Source: an uncultured Prevotellaceae bacterium
GTDB lineage: Bacteria > Bacteroidota > Bacteroidia > Bacteroidales > Bacteroidaceae
Assembly (NCBI GenBank): GCA_902774925.1
Contig: CACYKE010000025.1
Location: forward strand, 1-36,424
Direction of reading: 5' to 3'
Length of the DNA stretch: 36,424 bases
Below, one piece after another: positions 24,802-33,159 of the stretch. The notes under the pieces were generated by a model, which worked only from the letters and a program-made list of their open reading frames with translations, was not told the DNA's origin and searched no databases. Each line of letters begins with the position of its first letter. Within the stretch, counting starts at the first letter, position 1. Made by a program: the position numbers and the translations under genes.

Positions 24802-26343
24802 ATGAAAAGAAACTTTTACTTGATGATTGCCCTCCTGAGCAGTTTTGCCAGCGGCGCGTGGGCTGCCGAGATTTCCGACAGTCTGAAATATTTGAAAATC
24901 CTCAACGAAGCCACGACTTACGTCTTCAACTATCCGTCGAAGAATGCTGCGGGTGAGGACATAGTGCTCTCGTCGGCGCTCGTCGCTTGGACCCCTAAAG
25001 AACCCAAGGAGACCGACGCCATCGAGTCGCTCCACATCTACAGCCACTTCACCATTACCTCCGACAACGAATGTCCTTCATCGAATCTCAACCTGAAGGA
25101 ACTGGCGCTTTTCGGCATTCTGTTGAAGGAGAAATACGCGATGGAACTGGACCCGACTCAGGATTTCATCAGCCACGCCATCATCATTGCCCCCGACTAT
25201 GAGGGTTATGGCGTCACCAAAGACGTGCGGCACCCTTATCTGGCGCAGGAACTGACCGCCCAGCAGGTGATGGATGCCGTGAACTACGGACTGAAGCTTT
25301 ACCAGAAGCACGTCAACGACAAGCGCGCGCTGCCCTTCAAGGACGACTGGCGCTCGTTCGGCTTCGGCTTCTCACAAGGCGGCGCCGTGGCCGTGGCCTA
25401 TCAGCGATACATCGAGCAACACGGGTTGGATGAGGCGTTGCGCTACCGTGGCACCATCTGCGGCGACGGCCCTTACGACCTCATTGCCACCATGCGCTAC
25501 TACATAGAGGACGATGGCAACAGCTATGGTGTGGAGACCGAGCATCGCAAGGGAATCAACACCATGCCGATGGTGATACCCATGATTATCCAGGGCATGA
25601 TCGACACGCACCCCGACATGAAGGGCCATCAGCTGTCGGAGTATCTCTCACAGCAGTTCCTCGACACGGGCATCATGGACTGGCTGGCAAGCAAGAAGTA
25701 CAAGATCAACGACATCCATGAGTTGTGGTACGACCAGCTGCAGGAAGGATTCGATGCCGGCGACCGCCACTACACCAAGGAGCAGATGGCAGAATTGTTT
25801 GAATCGCCCAAGGAGGACCGCGTCTGGGCTCACCTCAGCAAGCTCTTCACGCCCGGCTTCTATAATTATCTGACTAATGCCTCCAACTTCAACGCCGTGC
25901 CCACGGAGAAGGGCAATGCCTTCAAGGACCTGCACCGGGCGCTGGTTGACAACAGCGTCAGCAGCGGCTGGGAACCCAAGCACCGCATACAGTTCGTCCA
26001 CTCGAAGGGTGATATGGTGGTGCCTTACGGCAACTACCTCGCATTCCACGACGCCCATCCCGACAGAGAGGGCACCATCTACAGGATAGACGACAGCCTG
26101 ACCGACGACCATATTGCCGTGGGAACGTCCTTCTACCTCGCCCTCACCACCACCGGTACTTACGGTGAGTACTTCCAGTGGCTCGACGAAAGCGGCTCGA
26201 CGGACATCATCGCCGTCAGAGACCAGACGGCAGACTGGAGAACCAACGACGGCTGGTACACGCTCGACGGTCGCAAGTTGAACGCCCGACCCACGCAAAA
26301 GGGTATCTATATCAACAAAGGCAAAAAAATACTGGTTAAGTAA
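24802..26343 (+). CDS. Secreted alpha/beta-hydrolase with Prevotella-type C-terminal tail
   Basis: The 513-residue protein has a signal peptide (KRNFYLMIALLSSFASGAWA). Its alpha/beta-hydrolase core has the nucleophile elbow GFSQGG with Ser191, a preceding IIAPDYEGYGV strand, and candidate Asp/His in VHSKGDMVVPYGN and TDDHIAVG. The layout resembles secreted lipase/esterase or peptidase-like hydrolases; the substrate is not clear. The last about 30 residues (WYTLDGRKL...GIYINKGKKILVK) match a tail seen on many secreted Prevotella proteins, probably a sorting or surface-attachment module. The start is the ATG at 24802; a TTG two codons earlier is less likely. Confidence 0.8.
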   Translation: MKRNFYLMIALLSSFASGAWAAEISDSLKYLKILNEATTYVFNYPSKNAAGEDIVLSSALVAWTPKEPKETDAIESLHIYSHFTITSDNECPSSNLNLKELALFGILLKEKYAMELDPTQDFISHAIIIAPDYEGYGVTKDVRHPYLAQELTAQQVMDAVNYGLKLYQKHVNDKRALPFKDDWRSFGFGFSQGGAVAVAYQRYIEQHGLDEALRYRGTICGDGPYDLIATMRYYIEDDGNSYGVETEHRKGINTMPMVIPMIIQGMIDTHPDMKGHQLSEYLSQQFLDTGIMDWLASKKYKINDIHELWYDQLQEGFDAGDRHYTKEQMAELFESPKEDRVWAHLSKLFTPGFYNYLTNASNFNAVPTEKGNAFKDLHRALVDNSVSSGWEPKHRIQFVHSKGDMVVPYGNYLAFHDAHPDREGTIYRIDDSLTDDHIAVGTSFYLALTTTGTYGEYFQWLDESGSTDIIAVRDQTADWRTNDGWYTLDGRKLNARPTQKGIYINKGKKILVK

Positions 26344-26391
26344 TTTTATGACACGTACCAGTCCCTAGACACATGTTATTACAAATTGAAT

Positions 26392-27138
26392 ATGATGAAT
26401 GCATTCAGAATAGACGGCCAGCGTGCCGTGATTACCGGAGGTGGCAGCGGACTTGGTTTCGGCATTGCCAAAGTGTTTATTGAGGCAGGTGCCGAAGTGA
26501 TTATTATAGGACGCAATGAAGAGAAGTTGCGCGTGGCCCAACAGCAATTGGGCGAGCGGTGCTCGTATCGTGCGTTCGACGTCACACAGCTGGACAGGAT
26601 TCCTGCCCTCGTTCAGGAGATTGGTAGTATCGACATACTTGTAAACTGTGCCGGAACGCACCTCAAGAAATGGGCGCTGGATGTCAGCGATGCCGAATTT
26701 CTGGATGTGATGAACGTCCATGTAACGAGCGTCTTTGCACTAAGCCGTGAGTTTGCGCGGCTGATGGTCGAGCGCGGCAAGGGGTCTATTATCCTCATCA
26801 GTTCGATGGCTGCCCTTATGGGCTTGGAACAGATAGTGGCCTATACTACCGCCAAGACAGCCGTCCGCGGTTTGCAGCGCAGTCTCGTGGCAGAACTTTC
26901 GCCCAAGGGCATTCGTATCAACACCATAGCACCTGGATGGATTGATACCCCCATGTTCCATAAGGCTACTGATGCCGACCCGCAGCGCAAGGCTAACATC
27001 CTGCGCCGTATACCGATGAAGACTTTCGGACAGCCCGAGGATATCGGTTATGCCGCACTCTATCTGTCGTCGCCTGCCGGCAGCTACGTGAACGGTGCTT
27101 TCCTCCCTGTCGATGCTGGAGCATCGGAAGCATTCTAA
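26392..27138 (+). CDS. Short-chain dehydrogenase/reductase, gluconate-5-dehydrogenase-like
   Basis: The 248-residue protein is a classical SDR. The cofactor motif TGGGSGLGFGIAKV is near residue 16, NCAG near 89, catalytic Ser137/138 in ISSMAA, and Tyr151-x3-Lys155 in AYTTAKTA. IRINTIAPGWIDTPM is typical of the gluconate 5-dehydrogenase/KduD group, which work on sugar acids. The arginine after the GxxxGxG segment (IIIGRNEEKL) hints at NADP use, not proven. Two adjacent ATGs (26392, 26395) can serve as start; a TTG at 26386 is disfavoured. It lies 48 bases after the hydrolase gene. The substrate is unknown, although sugar-acid metabolism would fit the first locus. Confidence 0.88.
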   Translation: MMNAFRIDGQRAVITGGGSGLGFGIAKVFIEAGAEVIIIGRNEEKLRVAQQQLGERCSYRAFDVTQLDRIPALVQEIGSIDILVNCAGTHLKKWALDVSDAEFLDVMNVHVTSVFALSREFARLMVERGKGSIILISSMAALMGLEQIVAYTTAKTAVRGLQRSLVAELSPKGIRINTIAPGWIDTPMFHKATDADPQRKANILRRIPMKTFGQPEDIGYAALYLSSPAGSYVNGAFLPVDAGASEAF

Positions 27139-27164
27139 CTATCTACGTGCCAGGTGAGGGTCGT

Positions 27165-27713
27165 ATGGCTATACAGGTGACATACAGGAGAACAAGGAGG
27201 CTGTCAATGCGCATCGTAAAGAACGGCGATGTACATGTGTCGGCACCTATTGGTATGCCTAAGAAAGAGGTGGAGCGGTTCATTGAAGAACACCGCGAGT
27301 GGATAGCCAAGGCACGTAAGAAAACCAGTGAGAGCCAGAAGCGTAGGGCTGACTTTTATAATCAGTTGCCGCTGAAGACGAGAGAACAGGCTGACGATGC
27401 CCTGCGGCGATTGAAAACCTTGATAGAGCCAATGGTGGACCGCCACTCAAAGGAGATGGGTGTGAAACCTTCCGCAGTACGTTACAAGGCGATGATCTCA
27501 CGTTGGGGTGTCTGTAATGTCAAAGATAAGTCCATCTGCTTTTCGGCCTATCTGCTGCTGTTGCCGGAATGGTGTGTCGAGCACGTGGTGGTTCATGAAC
27601 TGTGCCATCTGTTGGAACCAAGCCATAATGCACGTTTCCATGCACTGATGGACAAATTCTTCCCCCGTTGGAAAGAAGCCCGCATGGCTGCGATTATATC
27701 AGATAAACTATAA
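27165..27713 (+). CDS. YgjP/DUF45-type metal-dependent hydrolase
   Basis: The 182-residue protein carries the zinc motif HELCH at residues 144-148 (His144, Glu145, His148) and a likely third ligand His154 in EPSHNARF. YKAMISRWGVCN near residue 107 is the characteristic YgjP/SprT-like segment. An N-terminal basic beta region (RRTRRLSMRIVKNGDVHVSAP) precedes it. It is probably a cytosolic metalloprotease; bacterial members are poorly characterised. The ATG at 27165 has an AGGTGAGGG purine run upstream and is preferred to the GTG at 27147. It lies 26 bases after the SDR gene. Confidence 0.9.
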   Translation: MAIQVTYRRTRRLSMRIVKNGDVHVSAPIGMPKKEVERFIEEHREWIAKARKKTSESQKRRADFYNQLPLKTREQADDALRRLKTLIEPMVDRHSKEMGVKPSAVRYKAMISRWGVCNVKDKSICFSAYLLLLPEWCVEHVVVHELCHLLEPSHNARFHALMDKFFPRWKEARMAAIISDKL

Positions 27714-27758
27714 CGTACAAAAGCTTTCAAGTAATAACCCAATAAAAACTAAACGAAT

Positions 27759-28382
27759 ATGAAAATGAAGAAAGTAATGATTTTTGCTGCCTTGACAGCA
27801 ATGGTGACCATGACTGGTTGTAGTGAGAAAAAGGAAGCATCGAAGGATGTCGTGTCTTTCGACGAAGTATTGACGACAAGACGAAGCGTGCGCAGCTATG
27901 ATGCCTCGAAGAAGATTTCTGAAACTGAGGTCCGTGAACTTCTGACGGCTACCCAGGAGGCTCCATCGTGGGCCAATCAGCAGCCTACGAAGTATTACGT
28001 GGCTATTAGCAAAGAGAAAGTGTCCGCTGTTCAGAATATGGTGGGAGGCAATAAGGAGCGCATCAAGGACGCCCCAGTTCTGATTGTCTCAACGTATGAG
28101 CGGGGCAAGTCTGGCTTCTTCCAAGGTAACCAAACGAATGAGGTAGGCGATGGATGGGGCGCCTACGACAATGGTCTGAGCAACTGTTACCTGATTCTGA
28201 AGGCTCGTGCTATGGGTTTCGATACGCTCATCATGGGAATGCGCGATGCTGACGAACTGCGCAAGCTCTTCGATATTCCAGAAAACGAGACAATTATGGC
28301 GGTCATCTCTTTGGGCTACAGAGCTGGAGAGCCTAATCGCCCTGAACGCAGACCCTTAGACGATATCGTTAAGTTCTTCTAA
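27759..28382 (+). CDS. Nitroreductase-family lipoprotein
   Basis: The 207-residue protein starts with a lipoprotein signal (KKVMIFAALTAMVTMTGC; Cys21). A nitroreductase domain follows: the FMN-site TRRSVRSYD near residue 41, QEAPSWANQQPTKYYV, YDNGLSNCYLILKARAMGF and VISLGYRAGEPNRPERRPLD. Such enzymes are usually cytosolic FMN-NAD(P)H oxidoreductases, so export with a lipid anchor is unusual. A periplasmic form would need another electron donor or serve as a flavin-binding protein. The gene is 45 bases after the metallopeptidase and 12 before the next gene, likely an operon. Confidence 0.87.
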   Translation: MKMKKVMIFAALTAMVTMTGCSEKKEASKDVVSFDEVLTTRRSVRSYDASKKISETEVRELLTATQEAPSWANQQPTKYYVAISKEKVSAVQNMVGGNKERIKDAPVLIVSTYERGKSGFFQGNQTNEVGDGWGAYDNGLSNCYLILKARAMGFDTLIMGMRDADELRKLFDIPENETIMAVISLGYRAGEPNRPERRPLDDIVKFF

Positions 28383-28394
28383 AACAGATAAACA

Positions 28395-29240
28395 ATGACT
28401 ATCAAAAGCTTTTTTATCGCAGCCATGCTGCTTAGTCTGATGCCTCTCACGGTCGGCGCACAGGATACTGACATCAACAGCCGTGACCTTCGCGGCAATG
28501 TGGTTTATCAGGATGATGAAGTGGTGTTCCGCCAGCTTGACGAGCATACATGGATAGGAAACGGACACCTCTGCTATAATGAGTCACTCTACCTCGTTGA
28601 GGGTAACGACCGTGCAATCTTGATAGATGCAGGAACGGTTATTCCCGGGTTGGACAAGATCGTGGCGAAGATTACTACCAAGCCCGTCACCATGATGCTG
28701 ACCCACGCCCACGGCGACCATGCGGGTGGGGTAGGACCTTTCCCCGAGGTCTATCTGAACGCGGGCGACATGCCTCTCGTTTCGAATAGCATGCGAAGCT
28801 ACAAGGGCCAGATCAAGTATCTCTTTGACGGCGAGGTGATAGACCTTGGCGGCCGTGAGATAGAGGTCATCTTCACGCCTGGTCACACCTCTGGCAGCGC
28901 CACGTTCTTCGACAAGGCCCGGCATTACGGCTTTAGCGGCGATGCCTTCGGCTCGACCAATCTGCTGGTGTTCACTAACCTCTCGACCGAGATGTATACT
29001 GCCGAGCGGATTGAGCGCTATATGAAGCAGAACGATATCCGCTTCCTATTCCCTGGTCATTACAGCGGTGACAACCTGGAGACGCTCCAGCGGGTCACCG
29101 ACATCAAGAATATGTGCCGTGAGATACTGGATGGTGAACGCAAGCCGACCGTCAGCAACGGTAACAATGGTGGTATGGACATGATGGTCGATGACAAAGG
29201 CGTGCGTATCAACTTCAGCAGCCGGACGGGAATGAAATAA
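28395..29240 (+). CDS. Secreted metallo-beta-lactamase-fold hydrolase
   Basis: The 281-residue protein has a signal peptide (KSFFIAAMLLSLMPLTVGA) and the MBL metal motif THAHGDHAGG with His104, His106, Asp108 and His109. Further ligands appear in TPGHTSGS, FSGDAFGS and FPGHYSGD. This is the glyoxalase-II-like branch, which may include lactonases, thioesterases and esterases. It is not close to a named antibiotic-degrading enzyme by eye. It is 12 bases after the nitroreductase lipoprotein gene and probably cotranscribed. It converges with the GH9 gene 28 bases away; no clear terminator lies in that gap. Confidence 0.9.
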   Translation: MTIKSFFIAAMLLSLMPLTVGAQDTDINSRDLRGNVVYQDDEVVFRQLDEHTWIGNGHLCYNESLYLVEGNDRAILIDAGTVIPGLDKIVAKITTKPVTMMLTHAHGDHAGGVGPFPEVYLNAGDMPLVSNSMRSYKGQIKYLFDGEVIDLGGREIEVIFTPGHTSGSATFFDKARHYGFSGDAFGSTNLLVFTNLSTEMYTAERIERYMKQNDIRFLFPGHYSGDNLETLQRVTDIKNMCREILDGERKPTVSNGNNGGMDMMVDDKGVRINFSSRTGMK

Positions 29241-29268
29241 TCGTTGTTTTCCTTCTCCAGTGAAATTT

Positions 29269-31851
29269 TTAATTAGAGTTGGCTGCCAAAACCAAGAACA
29301 TATAGTGGGAAGAGCCGCCGCCGAGGACGTATTCGGTCTGCTGCCAAAGGAAGGGGAATTCCAGCAGTTCGGGGAAGTCCGGGCGGATGAGGGCAGTACC
29401 ACTGACCACGCCGCCGGGGATGTAGCTCCAGTCAGCGCGGTTCAGACCGTAGGCAACGGTCGCACTACGGGCTCCCACGCCTGAAGCAAACGAGGCGGTG
29501 TTGCTGCCGGGATGACAGCCCAGCACGAAATTCAAGGCGTTATACACTGTCTCCTTGGGGAAGATGTCAGGATAGGCATCGGTCAGGAAGTAATACTCAA
29601 AACCGAAGCGCTGGATGTCCCATCCTGCACCCCAGATGCTGGGACGATAGGGCACGCTGTATGGGGTCTCAGCGGCCTGACGGTCGAGCTGAGCCTTGTA
29701 GTCAACGAGGGCCGTGCGGAAGGCGGCAGCGAAGGCGCGGTAGGCTTTGCGGTCGCGACTGCTGACGCCTTTGGCCTGACTTTTCGCCTCAAGCTGTTTG
29801 ACAATACGGGCGGTGAACCAGCCTGTGCGGGCAATATTTTTAATGATGGCGTCCTGCTGGGTGAGGATAAAGTCCAGGTATTCGACCTCGCCCGTGGTCA
29901 GATACAGTTCGACGGCGGTCTGTAGCTTTATGCCCGCCATGCGGTCGTTCACTTGTGTTTGGTGATAGAGTTCGGCGGCGATGTCAAGGCACTCTTGAGC
30001 CAGCGGGTCGTTGAAGCCACGGAGGGCGCGGGCGGCTCCGGCCAGTTGGGCTGCTGTCGAGAGGGCACGCATAGGATGATCTTCCGTAAATATCCATCGG
30101 TCATCGTCATTTCCCGTCACGCCGTCAGTCATGGCGGCGGCATCACCCAGCATGGCATATTGACGGAGCGTGCTGCAGATGATGCCGCGATAGAGTCGGC
30201 CCAGGGCCTGATAGCTGCGAACGACGGTGAGCGCACCATTCTCCACCTGTTGCAGGATGTCATTCTTGCCGTCCGGCTCATGGATTTCCACACGATGGCG
30301 GGCTTGGTCTATGGCAGTCACGTCGATGTCCGGACGGAACTGCTCGTAAGCCAATGCAAGGATGTAGGCCTCGCCAGCCTGCGACTCCACGCGCAGGTCG
30401 AAATCGCCGGCATCGTGCCAGCCTCCGATATTGACGCCCGGCACGCGTTCGCCCTCCTTATATTTACTGAGACCGGGCCGCTGGTCGTAGCCGTCTATGT
30501 GGTTGCCGACACGCGCCATCAGTGCATCGTCCAAATGGCAGGCATCATGCCAGACGCGGTATTTGTCAGCCACTCGCACATGGCACATCTGAACGGGCAG
30601 GAAGTACTCGACGACGGGCTGCCAGACACCACGCTCATAGACGTCGTCGGCGATGCGGAAGACACTCGATTGACTGTTGCCGTAGCGTACTTGATAGAGC
30701 CCGGACTCCGTCACATCGCTGAAGTCGGCCGTGAGGTAGCGGTATCGCAAAAATTGTCCCCAGACCTGTGCCGGTGTCTCGCGGACGACGGTCTCCCCGT
30801 CGGCACCGATGCGCACGAGCTGAACACTGCCCACCGTAGTTTCGCGCTTGTCGGTCTCGATGACGACACGCTTAGGCTGTTTGGGCAGGTAGCCCACCTG
30901 CGAGGTCTGGATGACGGCGGGGTATCGCCACGTCTCATCGACGGCGGGCGTGATGAGCCAGCGGACGGCGCCCTTTGTCGCCCCCGGTGCAATTTCGCTG
31001 CGAAGCACAAACCATCCGTTGTTATGGTTCATGCGGCCGTCGAAGAGCTTCAGGTCTCCAGTCAGCGACTCCACGGTCAGCCTCTGGCTAAGGTCATCAG
31101 GACGTGAGGTGAACTTGCGGCCGACGGCGTAAGGTGCAGCGATGATGTCGTCGGCACGGAGGGGGCTGTAGGGGGCTCCGACGGCAGAACCGTCGGACAC
31201 TCGGAGACCGTCCAACTGAGCGAGGTCTGCCTGCTGCCCACGCCCGGTGAAGTAGTTCCCGTCGTGGCCTCGGTTTGTCGGCACTTGCAGTAACGGTGTG
31301 TTCGGCTGTTGCGGATAGATGCCGCTCTGACCGTCCATCAGCCACGGCTTGCCAAAGAGTTCACCGGGGAAGAACTCAAGGTTGAAGCCAACCTTCCCCA
31401 GCAGGAAGTCGGGTACCGGCTTATTGAGGTCGACGGTCACGAGGATGCTCTTGCCCTGCGGCTCCACCATGACGGTGTAGTTGACATGCCAATCGGGATA
31501 GACCATTGGATTGAAGCCCGTCAAGTGGCGCGAGGAGTCGGGATAGCATAGCGTGGTGACAATCCTGCCGTCCTTGACGCGGCGGCTCAGCTGCTTCGGC
31601 ACGGGCTGCCACTGACCGGGCGTCGCCTCCAGCCGTATGTCGCCATTGGTGGCAATACGATGGCCGTTCATGATTACGCAGACACCGCCTTGGTGCCCCT
31701 CGGGGTAGAAGTCGCTGAATGCCATCACGTCCGTCCCGCCAGCATTAAAGTAGCCGTCGCTGTTCAGCCGGAATGTCTGGGCCGAGGCATAAGTCGCCAC
31801 CATGCTCACGCTCAAAAATACAAACTTGATAAATACAGTAATTCTTCTCAT
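29269..31851 (-). CDS. GH9 glycoside hydrolase (cellulase family) with N-terminal extra module
   Basis: The 860-residue protein has a signal peptide (VFIKFVFLSVSMVATYASA). A region of about 285 residues of beta-rich sequence that I do not recognise follows. Next is a CelD_N-type Ig-like domain starting near residue 311 (PAVIQTSQVGYLP), then a GH9 (alpha/alpha)6 domain from about 395. The catalytic base pair is Asp480/Asp483 in GGWHDAGDFD. LGCHPGSNTASFASGVGARS matches the GH9 His/Arg region, and the general acid is Glu840 in QQTEYVLGG. GH9 enzymes cut beta-1,4-glucans, including cellulose, mixed-linkage glucan and xyloglucan. It is a single-gene unit with a long leader, divergent from the epimerase gene. 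Confidence 0.93.
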   Translation of the reverse strand: MRRITVFIKFVFLSVSMVATYASAQTFRLNSDGYFNAGGTDVMAFSDFYPEGHQGGVCVIMNGHRIATNGDIRLEATPGQWQPVPKQLSRRVKDGRIVTTLCYPDSSRHLTGFNPMVYPDWHVNYTVMVEPQGKSILVTVDLNKPVPDFLLGKVGFNLEFFPGELFGKPWLMDGQSGIYPQQPNTPLLQVPTNRGHDGNYFTGRGQQADLAQLDGLRVSDGSAVGAPYSPLRADDIIAAPYAVGRKFTSRPDDLSQRLTVESLTGDLKLFDGRMNHNNGWFVLRSEIAPGATKGAVRWLITPAVDETWRYPAVIQTSQVGYLPKQPKRVVIETDKRETTVGSVQLVRIGADGETVVRETPAQVWGQFLRYRYLTADFSDVTESGLYQVRYGNSQSSVFRIADDVYERGVWQPVVEYFLPVQMCHVRVADKYRVWHDACHLDDALMARVGNHIDGYDQRPGLSKYKEGERVPGVNIGGWHDAGDFDLRVESQAGEAYILALAYEQFRPDIDVTAIDQARHRVEIHEPDGKNDILQQVENGALTVVRSYQALGRLYRGIICSTLRQYAMLGDAAAMTDGVTGNDDDRWIFTEDHPMRALSTAAQLAGAARALRGFNDPLAQECLDIAAELYHQTQVNDRMAGIKLQTAVELYLTTGEVEYLDFILTQQDAIIKNIARTGWFTARIVKQLEAKSQAKGVSSRDRKAYRAFAAAFRTALVDYKAQLDRQAAETPYSVPYRPSIWGAGWDIQRFGFEYYFLTDAYPDIFPKETVYNALNFVLGCHPGSNTASFASGVGARSATVAYGLNRADWSYIPGGVVSGTALIRPDFPELLEFPFLWQQTEYVLGGGSSHYMFLVLAANSN

Positions 31852-31884
31852 TATCTTTGTGTTGGTTTTAGGATTTCACAAAAC

Positions 31885-31935
31885 TTATTAAAAGTTTCCG
31901 CAAAAACAGCGCAAACCGAGTGCAGAAAGCTCGCT
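31885..31935 (-). other. Leader element shared with the divergent gene (copy 1)
   Basis: Read on the - strand it begins AGCGAGCTT and ends GAAACTTTTAATAA, with GTTT and GCG elements between, 33 bases before the GH9 ATG. A related copy at 32072-32125 lies before the epimerase gene. It may be an RNA leader structure or a dispersed repeat. Confidence 0.55.
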
Positions 31936-31960
31936 TTTTGCCGAGGTGAAGCCTGTTTTC

Positions 31961-31982
31961 GCAAATTTTATTTGCAAATATA
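31961..31982 (-). promoter_or_regulatory. GH9 promoter box with adjoining palindrome
   Basis: The - strand has TATATTTG at 31975-31982, a -7 box. Immediately downstream is GCAAAT-TTT-ATTTGC (31961-31975), a perfect 6-base inverted repeat at the expected transcription start. It could be an operator or the first hairpin of the roughly 118-base leader. Confidence 0.55.
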
Positions 31983-32004
31983 GTGATAATTCGGGAATTA
32001 TGTG

Positions 32005-32012
32005 TATATTTG
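32005..32012 (+). promoter_or_regulatory. Promoter -7 box for the epimerase-gluconolactonase operon
   Basis: TATATTTG matches TAnnTTTG, in mirror arrangement to the GH9 box 22 bases away. It predicts a leader of about 116 bases. No clear -33 TTG is seen. Confidence 0.6.
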
Positions 32013-32071
32013 CCAAAAGATTTAAGAATAATTCAATTTTATTGCAATTCCTTCTTGCAAGGCATAGTCCA

Positions 32072-32125
32072 AGCGAGCTTGACTCTGCTCTTGTTTCGAG
32101 CGTCATTTGTGAAACTATTAAATAA
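32072..32125 (+). other. Leader element shared with the divergent gene (copy 2)
   Basis: It begins AGCGAGCTT and ends GAAACTATTAAATAA, eight bases before the epimerase ATG. The order of short matches agrees with the copy at 31885-31935. The neighbouring CAAGC-GA-GCTTG (32070-32081) can form a tight hairpin. Confidence 0.55.
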
Positions 32126-32133
32126 CTAGACTT

Positions 32134-33159
32134 ATGGAAAGATTGAAGATTCTCATTATTGGTGGTACGGGCACGATCAGCAGTGCCATTACCCGACAGT
32201 TAGCAGAGAGCGGCCACGAACTGTGGCTGCTGAACCGAGGCACGCGCAAGCAGGAGGTGCCCGGAAGTGTGAAACATGTGATTGCCGACATCGACGACAC
32301 GGAAGCCGTGCTCGCCGGTCTGGGCGACGCGCAGTTCGATGCCGTCTGCGAGTTCATCGGCTTCGTGCCGGAGCAGGTGGAACGCGACATCAGGCTGTTC
32401 CGCGGACGCACGCGGCAGTACGTCTACATCTCGTCGGCCTCGGCGTACGCAAAGCCTGTACGTAGTCCCTATATCACCGAGGGCACTGCGTTGGCCAATC
32501 CCCACTGGCAATATTCTCGCAACAAGATTGCCTGCGAGGAGTTGCTGATGCGAGAATATCGCGAGAACGGATTCCCCGTGACCATCGTCCGCCCCTCGCA
32601 CACCTATTGCGAGCGTGGCGTACCCGTCAGCATCCACGGTCCGAAAGGCAGTTGGCCCGTGCTGAAACGTATGCTTGAGGGCAAGCCCGTGCTGGTGCAT
32701 GGCGACGGCTCATCGCTGTGGACGCTGACGTGGAACGAGGACTTCGCACGCGGCTTCATCGGCCTGCTGGGCAATCCGAAGGCCATCGGCGAGGCATTTC
32801 AGATTATGAGCGACGAACAGCTGACGTGGGATCAGATCTATGAGTGCGTCGGCCAAGCATTGAACGTCACACCAAAACTCTATCACGTCGCCTCCGACTT
32901 CCTGGCTGCCGTCTGCCCGAAAGACTATGACTTGGAGGGCAACCTCATCGGAGACAAGGCGGCAACGGTCATCTTCGACTGCACCAAGCTGAAGCGTGCC
33001 GTCCCCGGCTTCCAGGCCACAACGCGTTTCGACGAGGGCGTCCGCCGCTGTGTCAACTACATCCTCGTGCACCCCGAGCTACAAGTGGAAGACCCAGAGT
33101 TCGACCAATGGTGCGACAAGGTCATTGAGGCGCAAGAGCAGGCAAAGAAGATGATATGA
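32134..33159 (+). CDS. NAD-dependent epimerase/dehydratase-like (extended SDR) protein
   Basis: The 341-residue protein begins with a Rossmann motif IIGGTGTISSAITRQLAESGH and LLNRGTR. YISSASAYAKP lies near residue 100, and YSRNKIACEELL near 128 supplies the Tyr-x3-Lys pair. The GGTGxxS variant and the ending resemble atypical SDRs of the chloroplast-RNA-binding/UDP-sugar-epimerase-like group. The C-terminal part (GDGSSLWTLTWNEDFARGFIGLLGN) is substrate-binding. It probably acts on a sugar or sugar nucleotide in the cytosol, substrate unknown. The stop overlaps the next start by four bases (ATGA), indicating coupling to the lipoprotein gene. Confidence 0.85.
   Translation: MERLKILIIGGTGTISSAITRQLAESGHELWLLNRGTRKQEVPGSVKHVIADIDDTEAVLAGLGDAQFDAVCEFIGFVPEQVERDIRLFRGRTRQYVYISSASAYAKPVRSPYITEGTALANPHWQYSRNKIACEELLMREYRENGFPVTIVRPSHTYCERGVPVSIHGPKGSWPVLKRMLEGKPVLVHGDGSSLWTLTWNEDFARGFIGLLGNPKAIGEAFQIMSDEQLTWDQIYECVGQALNVTPKLYHVASDFLAAVCPKDYDLEGNLIGDKAATVIFDCTKLKRAVPGFQATTRFDEGVRRCVNYILVHPELQVEDPEFDQWCDKVIEAQEQAKKMI

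Noticed and set aside
29241-29268. Terminator between the MBL-fold gene and the GH9 gene
   Set aside because: The 28-base gap has no convincing hairpin with a T tract.
29953-31107. 384-codon + strand frame
   Set aside because: Antisense shadow of the GH9 gene; no motif or start signal.
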